A DNA stretch of 64,000 bases from Paraburkholderia caribensis (GCF_002902945.1 NZ_CP026101.1:2728001-2792000); one strand, 5' to 3'. Shown: positions 27,281-36,220, numbered from the stretch's first letter. Translations and numbers: made by a program. Notes: generated by a model not told the origin, from the sequence alone.

Positions 27281-27745
27281 TCACCGGTGCGGGGACCTGA
27301 GAGAGCGCAAGGCAACCCTAACGTCTTCCAGCGTAACGGTACCTGAGCCGTCACGCAGATACCGAAGCGCAGCAAGATCGAGGATTCGTTTCAATATGGC
27401 ATCCGTATCCGAGAGAAAACGCTCCTGCAATGCGTTGGCGACACAGTCAGCGGTGTGACGGGAGATTTGGAAGGTCTCGCCCGACATAGTCCTGAGTTTC
27501 GTACGGACATAGGAGACGATCCAGGTGTCCCGTCCGTCGCCGCCTCCCAGCCCGCAGGTGCAGCAATTGGGGCAACGCGCCGCTCGCCCGAGCCCTTTTT
27601 CTTTTTTGGATGCGACAATCGTGTGTTTCCGGGCACTTTGCTGTCCGCGTGCTCCGTGCGAAAACGTCTCAGCACTGCATCGGCATGCGGCACACATGGG
27701 ACACCACTGGTCGCGCTGGCACGCGCATGCTTCATCACTCGTCAT
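27281..27745 (-). CDS. cysteine-rich protein with possible histone-fold tail
   Basis: 154 residues; ATG at 27745 has AGGAG seven bases upstream. Residues 6-65 hold ten Cys in clusters (CAC, CPMCAACRC, CPNCCTC), suggesting zinc binding. Residues 72-150 are helical. RDTWIVSYVRTKLRTM is followed by a long helix (HTADCVANALQERFLSDTDA then ILKRILDLAALRYLRDG), a short loop and GTVTLEDVRVALRSL. The last block closely resembles the L2-alpha3 region of archaeal/eukaryotic histone folds (xxKTVTxEDVxxAL). This is a motif-level similarity only. Opposite strand to the island recombinase operon. Confidence 0.6.
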   Translation of the reverse strand: MTSDEACACQRDQWCPMCAACRCSAETFSHGARGQQSARKHTIVASKKEKGLGRAARCPNCCTCGLGGGDGRDTWIVSYVRTKLRTMSGETFQISRHTADCVANALQERFLSDTDAILKRILDLAALRYLRDGSGTVTLEDVRVALRSLRSPHR

Positions 27746-28009
27746 CTCAACTCTCCTGGGTAATGGTTCAGCGACCGCCTCTTTCCGGAGGACGTTCGCC
27801 AAGCCAGTCTCCACTCGAAATCGCAAAGTCAAGTCGCGCCGGTGGAGATCGTCAGGGCGCCCATGGAGGTCCAACGCAGAAGACTGCGGCGTGACGCCCA
27901 GACAAGACGGACTACGCATGGAAGATCGCGAGCGGCCCAACGTCGGCGAATTGAATGACGAAGTGCGCATCGGGAACCGGCATCGCATTGAAGCGCGACG
28001 GCGCGCCTT

Positions 28010-28651
28010 CTCTTATCCCCAATCGCAGTGGCGGCAGAGCATCCGTCCCGTTCGCAAACGATGCGCTGCCGCTCGCCGGGTCCTTTCGCGCGCCGGCGCG
28101 CCGCGCAACCTCGTCAAGCGCACGATGCTCAAGACTCTAGCGGGCTGTCTCGGCGCGAACACCCCCGTTGAAATCGCGAGCGCGGCAGTGAGCGAGGGTG
28201 TGCCGCCCACCTTCTCGGCCACGACCATGGCAATGCGCGTTGTGACCACTTCGGCGCAAGCAGCACAAGCGTTTTATGCGAGGCGCCGAAGAGCTTGACA
28301 TTGTCCACCGCCGAGACGATCACCCTGAGCGAAGGGCTACTCGACTGCGGAGGAGCGAAAGCGTGGCGCCCTTTAACTTGTCCCACTACCGCCACAGCCG
28401 CAACGGAGATGCAACCGTTGAGGGCCCGACAGGAAATGGACGAACTGCGAACCATCAGAAAAGATGCGATACGGCGTCCCGGTGATCCTCTGCGCGGCAA
28501 AGGCAATCGTCACCGCGATCAGCACCAGGTTGGCAATCGGATTGTGCTTCACGCGCGTATAAATGCTCAGCGCGATCAGACAGGCGATGACCCTGACAGT
28601 GAGGCCGGGCAGCGTCGAGGAAAGAAGACAGACCCAAAATTTGATCGACAC
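28010..28651 (-). pseudogene. broken lrgB/cidB-family gene
   Basis: Minus-strand frames in succession give pieces of an LrgB-type membrane protein. The N-terminal part is IALSIYTRVKHNPIANLVLI ... RITGTPYR...QFVHFLSGP. A shift leads to VIVSAVDNVKLFGASHKTLV LLAPK, and another to RIAMVVAEKVGGTPSLTAAL AISTGVF. These match the order TPY..QFVHFLLGPATVA, LFGAS, LAPKSVTTPIA, GGxPSLTAxxVIxTGVxG of LrgB. At least two frameshifts make it inactive. Its start lies in the divergent region that it shares with wzx. Confidence 0.75.
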
Positions 28652-28699
28652 GGTGCTGTCAGCGCGCCGTGTCCTGCCGGAAGCGGTCCGGATTCAACT

Positions 28700-28705
28700 T
28701 ATAAT
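28700..28705 (+). promoter_or_regulatory. candidate -10 box for the wzx operon
   Basis: A perfect TATAAT in ACTTATAATTGCGC, conserved in the decayed duplicate at 22690-22695. No good -35 hexamer is visible at 16-18 bp, so it may need an activator. Confidence 0.4.
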
Positions 28706-28850
28706 TGCGCCTTTCAGCGACGTTTTACTGGCGCCATTCTAATGTTTAGACGCCCCGCGCTCACAAAGTTGCCGCATCAAACCCTCGTCCGGGCACGTCA
28801 GCTTACCGACGATATGCGCCCTTCGTGCCCGCAAACTGCAAACGGACACC

Positions 28851-30119
28851 ATGCGGATACTGGCGCTTAAGCGTTTTACGAATCCCGACGTCACGCGCGC
28901 TGTCGCAAACCTTGTCTGGCTTGGCCTCGAACGCCTCACCCAGATCGGCGTGGCGATCGCGATCAGCGGCGTGCTGGCGCGCTACTTCGGTGCCGACCTG
29001 TTCGGCAAATGGCAATACGCCAACACGCTTTTGCTCGTCCTGTCGCCGATTACATGGGTGTGCGGCGCGGAGATTCTCGTGCCGACCATCGTACATCGTC
29101 CGCCTGAACAACTCGGCACCGTGCTCGGCAGCGCGTTCGCGTTGCGGCTCTCGGTGTCGGCCGTCGCGCTGTTGCTGACCTGGGCAGGGATTGCGGCGGG
29201 CGTCACCGATCCCGTCGTCGGGGCGATGCTCGCCGGACTGGCCGTCACGATGCTGTTTCGCGAGCCGTTCGTCGGCGTGATCAACGCGTGGCTGCAAAGC
29301 ATGACCTACAGCAAGCCGCAGTTGCTCACCAGCATGACGACGGCCATCGCCAAGGCCATCCTCGTCTGGCTGCTGGTGCGCGCGGCCGCCGCGCCGTCGC
29401 GCTTCGGCTGGCTGTGGGCGCTCGAATCGGCCGCGATCGGCGCGGTGCTGGTCGTCTATTTCATGCAAAGGCACGGCGGGAAACTCGGCTGGCGCGTGGA
29501 CCGCGCGCTGTTCCGCCACTTCGCGACGGCGGGCACCGTGTTCTGGCTCGGCCTGATCTGCATGTACCTGTTCCTGAAGCTCGACCGCCTGATGCTGGAG
29601 CGCGCAATCTCGTTCGCCGACCTCGGCCGCTACTCGGCCGCGCAACAGCTCAACGAGAACTGGATCACGCTCGCGCTGATGCTGGCGCAAACGCTTGCGC
29701 CCGCCTTCGTCTACCGCGTCCAGGACGCGGTGCAGCTGCGCCGCAACATGTGGCGGCTCACGGCCATGACAGCCGTTCTGATGATCGCCGGCGCGTTCGT
29801 GCTGGACCTGCTGGCAGGCTTCATCATCCGCCGCGTGTTCGGGCCGGATTTCGAGGAAGCCGTCGATATCTTCCGCTGGGCCGTATGGCTGTCCGTCCCC
29901 GCCGGCATCGAGGCGATCGGCAACCTGGTGGTCCTGAAGTATCAGGCGAAGTTCGTGTTGCTGTCGAAGTGGCTGCTGGCGCTCGCCGTCGCGGGCATCG
30001 TCAATCTGCTGGCGATTCCGCGTTTCGGCGCGTACGGCGCGCTGATCGGCCTTGCCGCCGGCTATCTCGCCGCGGCTTCCGTCAATTTTTATTACATCCG
30101 TTACAAGCTGCGCCCATGA
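28851..30119 (+). CDS. wzx: O-unit flippase (Wzx / polysaccharide transport family)
   Basis: 422 residues with about 12 membrane spans, e.g. TQIGVAIAISGVLARYFG, TLLLVLSPITWVCGAEIL, GTVFWLGLICMYLFLKLDRL and LLALAVAGIVNLLAIP, and the MATE/PST-type pattern of short basic loops (LKLDRLMLERAISFADLGRYSAAQQL). It would flip undecaprenyl-PP-linked repeat units across the inner membrane. It overlaps the next gene by ATGA, so the two are translationally coupled. A decayed copy of its 5' third lies 6 kb upstream, on the far side of the island. Confidence 0.85.
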   Translation: MRILALKRFTNPDVTRAVANLVWLGLERLTQIGVAIAISGVLARYFGADLFGKWQYANTLLLVLSPITWVCGAEILVPTIVHRPPEQLGTVLGSAFALRLSVSAVALLLTWAGIAAGVTDPVVGAMLAGLAVTMLFREPFVGVINAWLQSMTYSKPQLLTSMTTAIAKAILVWLLVRAAAAPSRFGWLWALESAAIGAVLVVYFMQRHGGKLGWRVDRALFRHFATAGTVFWLGLICMYLFLKLDRLMLERAISFADLGRYSAAQQLNENWITLALMLAQTLAPAFVYRVQDAVQLRRNMWRLTAMTAVLMIAGAFVLDLLAGFIIRRVFGPDFEEAVDIFRWAVWLSVPAGIEAIGNLVVLKYQAKFVLLSKWLLALAVAGIVNLLAIPRFGAYGALIGLAAGYLAAASVNFYYIRYKLRP

Positions 30120-30955
30120 CGTCTTCTTCATTCCCGCCGCCCGTGGGCGCTGCGCCGCTCGACGACGTCGCCGTGCTGATGCCCGCCTACAACGGCCAGG
30201 CGGACGTCGAGCGCACGCTGGCCTCGTTCAGCGAGGACGCGCGCATCCACGTGCTGATCGTCGACGACGGCAGCACGCCGCCCATCGTCGCGCCCGCGCT
30301 GCCGAACCTGTCGATCGAGGTGCTGCGCATGCCGAAGAACGGCGGTATCGAACGCGCGCTGCAGGCGGGTATCGAAGCGCTGGCGGCGCGCGGCTTTCGC
30401 TACGCCGCGCGCATCGACGCCGGCGACCTGACCGTGCCGCAGCGGCTTGCGCGTCAGCGCGCGTATCTCGAAGCGCATCCGCAGGTCGCGGGGCTCGGCA
30501 TGTGGACGCAGGTGGTGTCGCGCGACGGCAAGCCGCTCTTCATGCTGACGCCGCCCGCGGAGCCGTGCGCGATCCGCCGCGTGCGCTTCATGCGCGCGTG
30601 TTTCGTGCATCCGTCGATGATGCTGCGCATCGACGCCGTGGTCGCCGTGGGCAACTATCGCGAGGCTTACAAGGCGGCTGAAGACCTCGATCTGTTCCTG
30701 CGCCTGATGGCGCGCTACGACTGCGCGAACCTGCCAGAACTCGGCCTGTACTACGAGCTGAACGAAGGCGGCATCAGCGCGACGAAGCGGCGCCGCCAGA
30801 TCGCCTCGACGCTGCGCTTGCAGATGCGCTACTTCAACGTACTGAATCCATACGACTGGCTCGGCCTCGCAAAGAACCTGCTGCACTTCGTCACGCCCTA
30901 CCAGACGCTTCAGCGCGTGAAGAAGCGGCTCTACGCGCCGCGTGCGAGCCTCTGA
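30116..30955 (+). CDS. family 2 glycosyltransferase
   Basis: 279 residues. GT-A fold of family 2: AVLMPAYNGQADVERTLASF at the N-terminus, the nucleotide loop VLIVDDGSTPP, MPKNGGIERALQAG, the metal-binding Asp in ARIDAGDLTVPQRL (D-x-D-like), and EDLDLFLRLMARYD near the catalytic base. It transfers a sugar from a nucleotide sugar to a growing lipid-linked unit at the cytoplasmic face. ATG overlaps the wzx stop by four bases. Confidence 0.88.
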   Translation: MTSSSFPPPVGAAPLDDVAVLMPAYNGQADVERTLASFSEDARIHVLIVDDGSTPPIVAPALPNLSIEVLRMPKNGGIERALQAGIEALAARGFRYAARIDAGDLTVPQRLARQRAYLEAHPQVAGLGMWTQVVSRDGKPLFMLTPPAEPCAIRRVRFMRACFVHPSMMLRIDAVVAVGNYREAYKAAEDLDLFLRLMARYDCANLPELGLYYELNEGGISATKRRRQIASTLRLQMRYFNVLNPYDWLGLAKNLLHFVTPYQTLQRVKKRLYAPRASL

Positions 30956-30984
30956 ACACCGCCCGTCCAACCTGCAACGCAAGC

Positions 30985-32145
30985 ATGAAGCAACCCACCC
31001 AATCCGCTGGCGCGCTGCGCATCACGCTCGTCTGCAACACCGCGTTCGCGATCTACACCTACCGGCAAGGGCTGATACGCACGCTCGTCGCGCGTGGCGT
31101 CGACGTGACGGTGATCGCGCCGCGCGACCGCACCTTCGATCTGCTCCAGCAGATGGGCTGCCGCTGCATCGAGCTGCATGTCGCATCGAAAGGCACGAAT
31201 CCGCGCGACGATCTGCGCACGTTATGGGCGCTGTACCGGCTTTATCGCGAGATTCGTCCGCATGTCGTGTTTCACTACACGATCAAGCCGAACATCTACG
31301 GAACGATTGCGGCGAAACTGGCAGGCGTCGATTCGGTTGCCGTCACGACGGGCCTCGGCTATGTTTTCATCCAGAAGAGCCGTGCGGCGCAAATCGCCAA
31401 GCTGTTGTACCGTTTTGCATTCCGTTTTCCGCGCGAAATATGGTTTCTGAATAAGGACGATGAAGCTGCGTTTCGCGACCAGCAATTGCTCGCGCATCCG
31501 GAGCGCGCGCGCCTGCTGCACGGCGAAGGCGTGGATCTCGAGCAGTTTTCTTTCACGCCCCTGCATGTGCGTGAAAACAGGCAGGATGCATTTTCTTTTG
31601 TATTAATCGGCCGCCTGTTGTGGGATAAAGGCGTGGGCGAATATGTCGAGGCCGCACGGCAATTGCGCGCGAAGTATCCGCATGCGCGCTTCCAGTTGCT
31701 TGGGCCCGTCGGCGTCGACAATCCCAGCGCGATTTCGCAGGCCGAAGTCGACGCATGGGTGCGCGAAGGCGTGATCGACTATCTGGGCGAAGCGCACGAC
31801 GTGCGCCCGCTGATCGCCGCCGCCGATTGCGTCGTGCTGCCTTCGTATCGCGAAGGCGTGCCGCGCACGCTGATGGAAGCGTCGGCAATGGGACGGCCCA
31901 TCGTCGCCACCGACGTGCCGGGATGCCGCGAAGTGGTCGCGCACGGTGTCAACGGCTTGTTATGCGAGGCGCGTAATGTGGACAGCCTCGCAGCGAAGCT
32001 CGCGCAGATGCTCGACATGAGCGACGACGAACGTCGCGCGATGGGCGAGCGCGGCCGCGAGAAAGTCGCACGGGAATTTGACGAACGGGTTGTCGTCGAA
32101 CGGTATAAAGGCCTGATCCAGCAGTTGACGGGCATATCACTCTAA
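30985..32145 (+). CDS. family 4 glycosyltransferase
   Basis: 386 residues, GT-B fold. N-terminal TLVCNTAFAIYTYRQGLIR and HYTIKPNIYGTIAAKLAGV blocks are typical of the CapM/PglA-like GT4 group. The C-terminal donor site has FVLIGRLLWDKGVGEYVEAA, the PSYREGVPRTLMEASAMGRP EX7E motif, and VATDVPGCREVV. It probably adds a hexose or N-acetyl-hexosamine. It follows the GT2 gene by 29 bp and precedes galE by 12 bp in the same operon. Confidence 0.88.
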   Translation: MKQPTQSAGALRITLVCNTAFAIYTYRQGLIRTLVARGVDVTVIAPRDRTFDLLQQMGCRCIELHVASKGTNPRDDLRTLWALYRLYREIRPHVVFHYTIKPNIYGTIAAKLAGVDSVAVTTGLGYVFIQKSRAAQIAKLLYRFAFRFPREIWFLNKDDEAAFRDQQLLAHPERARLLHGEGVDLEQFSFTPLHVRENRQDAFSFVLIGRLLWDKGVGEYVEAARQLRAKYPHARFQLLGPVGVDNPSAISQAEVDAWVREGVIDYLGEAHDVRPLIAAADCVVLPSYREGVPRTLMEASAMGRPIVATDVPGCREVVAHGVNGLLCEARNVDSLAAKLAQMLDMSDDERRAMGERGREKVAREFDERVVVERYKGLIQQLTGISL

Positions 32146-32157
32146 AGGGAGTTCAGC

Positions 32158-33180
32158 ATGACCACGAAGGGCACGATTCTGGTAACGGGCGGTGCAGGCT
32201 TCATTGGTTCGCACACGTGCGTGGAACTGCTCAACAGCGACTACGACGTGGTGGTGATCGACAATCTCGTGAACAGCAAGCGCGAATCGATCGCGCGCGT
32301 CGAGAAGATCACGGGCAAGCAGGTCGCGTTCTACGAAGCGGATGTGCGCGACGAAGCCGTCGTCAACACGATCTTCGACAAGCATCCCATCACGGGCGCG
32401 ATTCACTTCGCGGCGTTAAAGGCGGTGGGCGAATCGGTGGCGAAGCCGCTCGAGTACTACCGCAACAACATGGACGGCCTGCTCGTGCTGCTCGACGTGA
32501 TGCGCGCGCGCAATGTGAAGCAGTTCGTGTTCAGCTCGTCGGCGACCGTGTATGGCGTGCCGAAAAGCTCGCCCATCGACGAATCGTTCCCGCTCTCGGC
32601 AACCAATCCGTATGGCCAGAGCAAGCTGATCGCCGAGCAGATCCTGCGCGATCTCGAAGTCTCCGATGCGTCGTGGCGCATCGCGACGCTGCGCTACTTC
32701 AACCCGGTCGGCGCGCATGAAAGCGGCCTGATCGGCGAAGATCCCGGCGGCGTGCCGAACAACCTGATGCCCTATGTCGCGCAGGTCGCCGTCGGCAAGC
32801 TGGAAAAACTGCGCGTGTTCGGCGGCGACTACGACACGCCGGACGGCACGGGCGTGCGCGATTACATCCACGTCGTCGACCTGGCGCGCGGCCATATCGC
32901 GGCGCTCGACGCGCTCGTCAGGCACGACGCGAGCTTCGTCGTGAATCTCGGCACCGGTCAGGGCTATAGCGTGATCGACGTCGTGAAGGCGTTCGAGAAG
33001 GCGTCGGGCAAGCCGGTGCCGTATGAAATCGTCGCGCGCCGCCCCGGCGACGTCGCGCAGTGCTTCGCCAATCCCGCTAAGGCGCTGGAGGTGATCGGCT
33101 GGGAGGCGCAATACGGCATCGAGCGCATGTGCGCCGACCATTGGCGCTGGCAGGCGCAGAATCCGCGCGGATTCGAATAA
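32158..33180 (+). CDS. galE: UDP-glucose 4-epimerase
   Basis: 340 residues, standard GalE length. Rossmann motif TGGAGFIGSHTCVELL, the catalytic Ser/Tyr/Lys set SSSATVYG and NPYGQSKLIAEQI, RYFNPVGAHESGLIGEDP, and the C-terminal GTGVRDYIHVVDLARGH are all present. It interconverts UDP-Glc and UDP-Gal (possibly also the GlcNAc/GalNAc forms). ATG is preceded by AAAGGGAG. Last gene of the wzx operon before the hairpin at 33235. Confidence 0.95.
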   Translation: MTTKGTILVTGGAGFIGSHTCVELLNSDYDVVVIDNLVNSKRESIARVEKITGKQVAFYEADVRDEAVVNTIFDKHPITGAIHFAALKAVGESVAKPLEYYRNNMDGLLVLLDVMRARNVKQFVFSSSATVYGVPKSSPIDESFPLSATNPYGQSKLIAEQILRDLEVSDASWRIATLRYFNPVGAHESGLIGEDPGGVPNNLMPYVAQVAVGKLEKLRVFGGDYDTPDGTGVRDYIHVVDLARGHIAALDALVRHDASFVVNLGTGQGYSVIDVVKAFEKASGKPVPYEIVARRPGDVAQCFANPAKALEVIGWEAQYGIERMCADHWRWQAQNPRGFE

Positions 33181-33200
33181 GTCCGCCGCTCGACACTCGC

Positions 33201-33234
33201 GAAACCCACGAAACCCACGAAACCCACGAAACGC
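33201..33234 (+). repeat. 9-bp tandem repeat
   Basis: Three exact copies of GAAACCCAC and a partial fourth, between galE and its terminator-like hairpin. Confidence 0.9.
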
Positions 33235-33258
33235 GCGGGATGCGCTTGCGCATCCCGC
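33235..33258 (+). terminator. hairpin after galE
   Basis: GCGGGATGCGC pairs with GCGCATCCCGC across TT, a GC-rich perfect stem without a following T-run. It probably slows or ends transcription of the wzx-galE operon. Confidence 0.6.
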
Positions 33259-33409
33259 CTGTCGAACGGGCGGCCCACTAGCCCCGGCCCATCCCCCTTC
33301 CTCCTTTCTGTGCTCCGACGCACAGAAACGCCTCCCGTCCGCTGCTTCAATAGGCGCTCATACACTGGCGCTGCGTCGTTCATTCCGACCCGGCGTCCCG
33401 GGAGGCACA

Positions 33410-34951
33410 ATGAACGTCATTGCAGAAGCGGCTGCACAGGATATCCTCGATCACGAAACCCACCTTGCCTGCGTCATCCAGCCCGTCGTGCTGGCGGGCG
33501 GGTCCGGGACACGCCTGTGGCCGCTGTCGCGCGAGCAATGCCCGAAACAGCTGATCGGTCTGACGGGCGACGAATCGCTGCTCGAAGCAACACTGCGCCG
33601 AACCCAGGGCTTGCGCGCGCCGACTCACGAGCATCCCGCGCCGCATATCGTCAGGACACAGCCGACGCTCGTCGTCTGCAGCGAGGAGCTGAAGCTGCCG
33701 ACCAAAGAGCGGCTCGAGCGCTGCGCATGTGAATCCCGCGTCGTGCTGGAGCCAGCGCCGCGCAACACGGCACCCGCGCTGACGATCGCCGCACTGGCGG
33801 CGCTCGGGGATGCGCCGCACGGCGAAGACCCGATTCTCGTCGTGATGCCCGCCGATCATCTGATCAGCGACGACGCCGCCTTCGTCGACACGCTGCAGCA
33901 GGCCATCCAGCACGCGCTGCGCGATGCGATCGTCACGCTCGGCGTGCCGCCAGAGCGCGCGGAAACGGGCTACGGCTACATCAAGACCGGCCTGCCCGCC
34001 GACGCACGCGGCGCGCGCAGCATCGAGCGTTTTGTCGAAAAGCCCGCGCAGGAAACGGCGGAACAGTACGTCGCCTCGGGCGAATATTGGTGGAACAGCG
34101 GCGTGTTCGTGATGCGCGCATCGGTCTGGCTCGCGGCGATCACGGCGTGCCAGCCGGACATCGCGGCGGCATGCCGGGCGTCGTACGAACATGCGAGCAT
34201 CGCGAGCGACGGCTCGCTGCAACTCGATCGCGCCGCATTCGCCGCCTGCCCGAGCGATTCGATCGACTACGCGGTGATGGAACACATCGGCGACGATCCG
34301 AAGCTGATGGGGATCATCGTGCCGCTGACGGCCGGCTGGTCCGATGTCGGCGCGTGGGACGCCGTCTGGGACATCAGCGAGAAGGATGTCTCAGGCAACG
34401 TCGCGCGCGGCCGCGTGCTGTTCGAAGGTTCGACGGATACCTATGCGCACTCGGAGGGACGGCTGGTCGCGTGTGTCGGCGTGACGGGCGTCGTGGTGGT
34501 CGAAACGGCCGACGCCGTGCTCGTCGCCGCGAAAGACCGCGTGCAGGACGTGAAGGCGATCGTGAACCGCCTGAACGCGGCGAAGAACACGGAAGCGAAG
34601 GTGCATCGGAAAGTCGAGCGGCCGTGGGGCTGCTACGACTCGATCGATCACGGCGAGCGCTTTCAGGTGAAACGTATTGTCGTGAAGCCGGGCGGGCGGT
34701 TGTCGCTGCAGATGCATCACCATCGCGCCGAACACTGGATCGTCGTGCGCGGCACCGCGCGCGTGACGCGCGGCGAGGAAACGTTCCTGCTGACGGAAAA
34801 CCAGTCGACGTATATCCCGCTTGGCACCCTGCACCGGCTGGAGAATCCGGGCAAGACACCGCTCGAACTCATCGAGGTGCAATCGGGCAGTTATCTCGGT
34901 GAGGACGATATCGTGCGGTTTGACGATCAGTACGGGCGCACCGGAGTCTAG
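33410..34951 (+). CDS. manC: mannose-1-phosphate guanylyltransferase / mannose-6-phosphate isomerase
   Basis: 513 residues, the bifunctional type II enzyme. The N-terminal nucleotidyltransferase domain shows QPVVLAGGSGTRLWPLSREQ, FVEKPAQE, and the sugar-binding NSGVFVMRASVW. The C-terminal cupin isomerase domain has RPWGCYDSIDHGERFQVKR, MHHHRAEHWIVVRGTA with metal-binding His and Glu, and TYIPLGTLHRLENPG. It makes GDP-mannose from the mannose-1-P supplied by manB. The N-terminal ~25 residues (MNVIAEAAAQDILDHET) are a family-variable extension. ATG with GGGAGG upstream. Confidence 0.95.
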   Translation: MNVIAEAAAQDILDHETHLACVIQPVVLAGGSGTRLWPLSREQCPKQLIGLTGDESLLEATLRRTQGLRAPTHEHPAPHIVRTQPTLVVCSEELKLPTKERLERCACESRVVLEPAPRNTAPALTIAALAALGDAPHGEDPILVVMPADHLISDDAAFVDTLQQAIQHALRDAIVTLGVPPERAETGYGYIKTGLPADARGARSIERFVEKPAQETAEQYVASGEYWWNSGVFVMRASVWLAAITACQPDIAAACRASYEHASIASDGSLQLDRAAFAACPSDSIDYAVMEHIGDDPKLMGIIVPLTAGWSDVGAWDAVWDISEKDVSGNVARGRVLFEGSTDTYAHSEGRLVACVGVTGVVVVETADAVLVAAKDRVQDVKAIVNRLNAAKNTEAKVHRKVERPWGCYDSIDHGERFQVKRIVVKPGGRLSLQMHHHRAEHWIVVRGTARVTRGEETFLLTENQSTYIPLGTLHRLENPGKTPLELIEVQSGSYLGEDDIVRFDDQYGRTGV

Positions 34952-35132
34952 CGGCAGGCGTGGCAGGTGACCGCTGAGCAGATAGGCGCCACACGTTACT
35001 GAAACGACGCACATCGGTCTCAAGAAGCGCAGAACAGACAGCCAACGTTGGTGGTCCAATCTCCGTACTTGGATTGGAGCTCCACAGAATCTTGTTCTTT
35101 CGGCTCAGCGGTCCCATTGAGCCGTATATGCG

Positions 35133-35172
35133 AAAACGGCGCCCGGATGTCAGGACGCCGCTCTTTTTTTCC
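35133..35172 (+). terminator. terminator-like hairpin with T-run
   Basis: GGCGCCCGG...GGACGCCGC is followed by CTCTTTTTTT. The short GC stem and seven T would stop plus-strand transcription coming from manC, about 190 bp after its stop codon. Confidence 0.5.
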
Positions 35173-35179
35173 GCTTCGC

Positions 35180-35440
35180 TTACTTCATGATGGCGAGGCA
35201 GACCGCCACCACGATGGCGAACACCTTCCACATGCGCCATAGCTCGCTGGACCAGATTGCGCCTGCTGCGCCTGTGACAAGCAACACAACGCACAAGTCG
35301 TTGTTCACATGCATGCTCGCGAGCATGGCAGCGAACCACCACAACCCCAGCGAGGCGAGAAAGATTATTGTCCTGCGCGCGAAAAACGGTAGCGCCATAA
35401 ACTTCATGTAACAAGACGTCAGCCGGTCCGTAACGCCCAT
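35180..35440 (-). CDS. small multi-span membrane protein
   Basis: 86 residues, hydrophobic with three likely spans (FFARRTIIFLASLGLWWFAAM, CVVLLVTGAAGAIW, VFAIVVAVCLAIM). ATG overlaps the stop codon of the preceding small gene (TAAATG), with GGAGGCG as its ribosome site. Holin-like in size and topology, but no family motif is recognised. Confidence 0.6.
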   Translation of the reverse strand: MGVTDRLTSCYMKFMALPFFARRTIIFLASLGLWWFAAMLASMHVNNDLCVVLLVTGAAGAIWSSELWRMWKVFAIVVAVCLAIMK

Positions 35441-35593
35441 TTACGCCTCCGGCTTGTTGTTCTTGAAATATTCGATGACGTCCAGACTGCACCAGCCTGC
35501 GACGCCAGACGCGACAAACGCCGCGATAAATAGCCACGTGCGCGGTTCAGACAGCGGTAGGCCATGACGCAAGATATTGATCAGTTCCAGCAT
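35441..35593 (-). CDS. 50-residue single-pass membrane protein
   Basis: MLELINILRHGLPLSEPR precedes one span (TWLFIAAFVASGVAGWCSL) and a charged tail. GAGGTGG lies at good spacing before the ATG. It is translationally coupled to the 86-residue protein, so the pair is likely one functional unit in the inner membrane. Confidence 0.6.
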   Translation of the reverse strand: MLELINILRHGLPLSEPRTWLFIAAFVASGVAGWCSLDVIEYFKNNKPEA

Positions 35594-36220
35594 GTTTCCA
35601 CCTCGTGGTTGCAGCCCGATGCATCGCGCCTCGCGCCATGAACACCAGAGCCAGACCCATCTTCGCGTCCCTGCAGCGAAGTCAAGTCTCCACTCGCAAG
35701 GGGTACGTGCCATGCTAGTGATGAGTCGTGGTTGCCAACTTTGGCGCGATCAAACGGAGGGTACGTAAGGGATTGTGGAATTTCCGGCGAAACGTCGCTT
35801 CGCATCGGGCAGTCAGGGCGAGTCGCCGGCTTCGAGTGTCACTTCTCGACATGCCAACGCCGACCTGTCGGTTCGAATAGGTCGGCGGTACTGTGAAAGG
35901 ATGATCCACGATCGACGCGGGCTGCAATCGCGGGGACAGAGAAAAACGGATCGCAATCTGCCGGCTGGAAGGACAGACTGATGGGCAGCAAAGAAATGAA
36001 GACCGCCTTGCCGGCTACGTTTGCCGCCAAGCTAGATTAGATCGCCGCGTGTTGTATCTGATGGCGGCCATCCGGTAATAGGTCGTGGGCTGCCAAAGCG
36101 CCGTCGCAACGGCCCGTTGGTCGCAAGGGGCGGTCAGGCGTACGGACGTATCCGGATTAAGTTCCTGCTTTTGGGAGCAAATTAGCGCAGGCGTCTGATT
36201 TCACAGAGGAAACCGCCTGA

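Noticed and set aside
28803..30131. 442-codon minus-strand frame
   Set aside because: It is antisense to wzx, rich in Arg/Gln/Glu with no domain; a shadow of the flippase gene.
33201..33234. Short tandem repeats considered as a CRISPR array
   Set aside because: The units are 9 bp with no spacers and there is no cas gene nearby.
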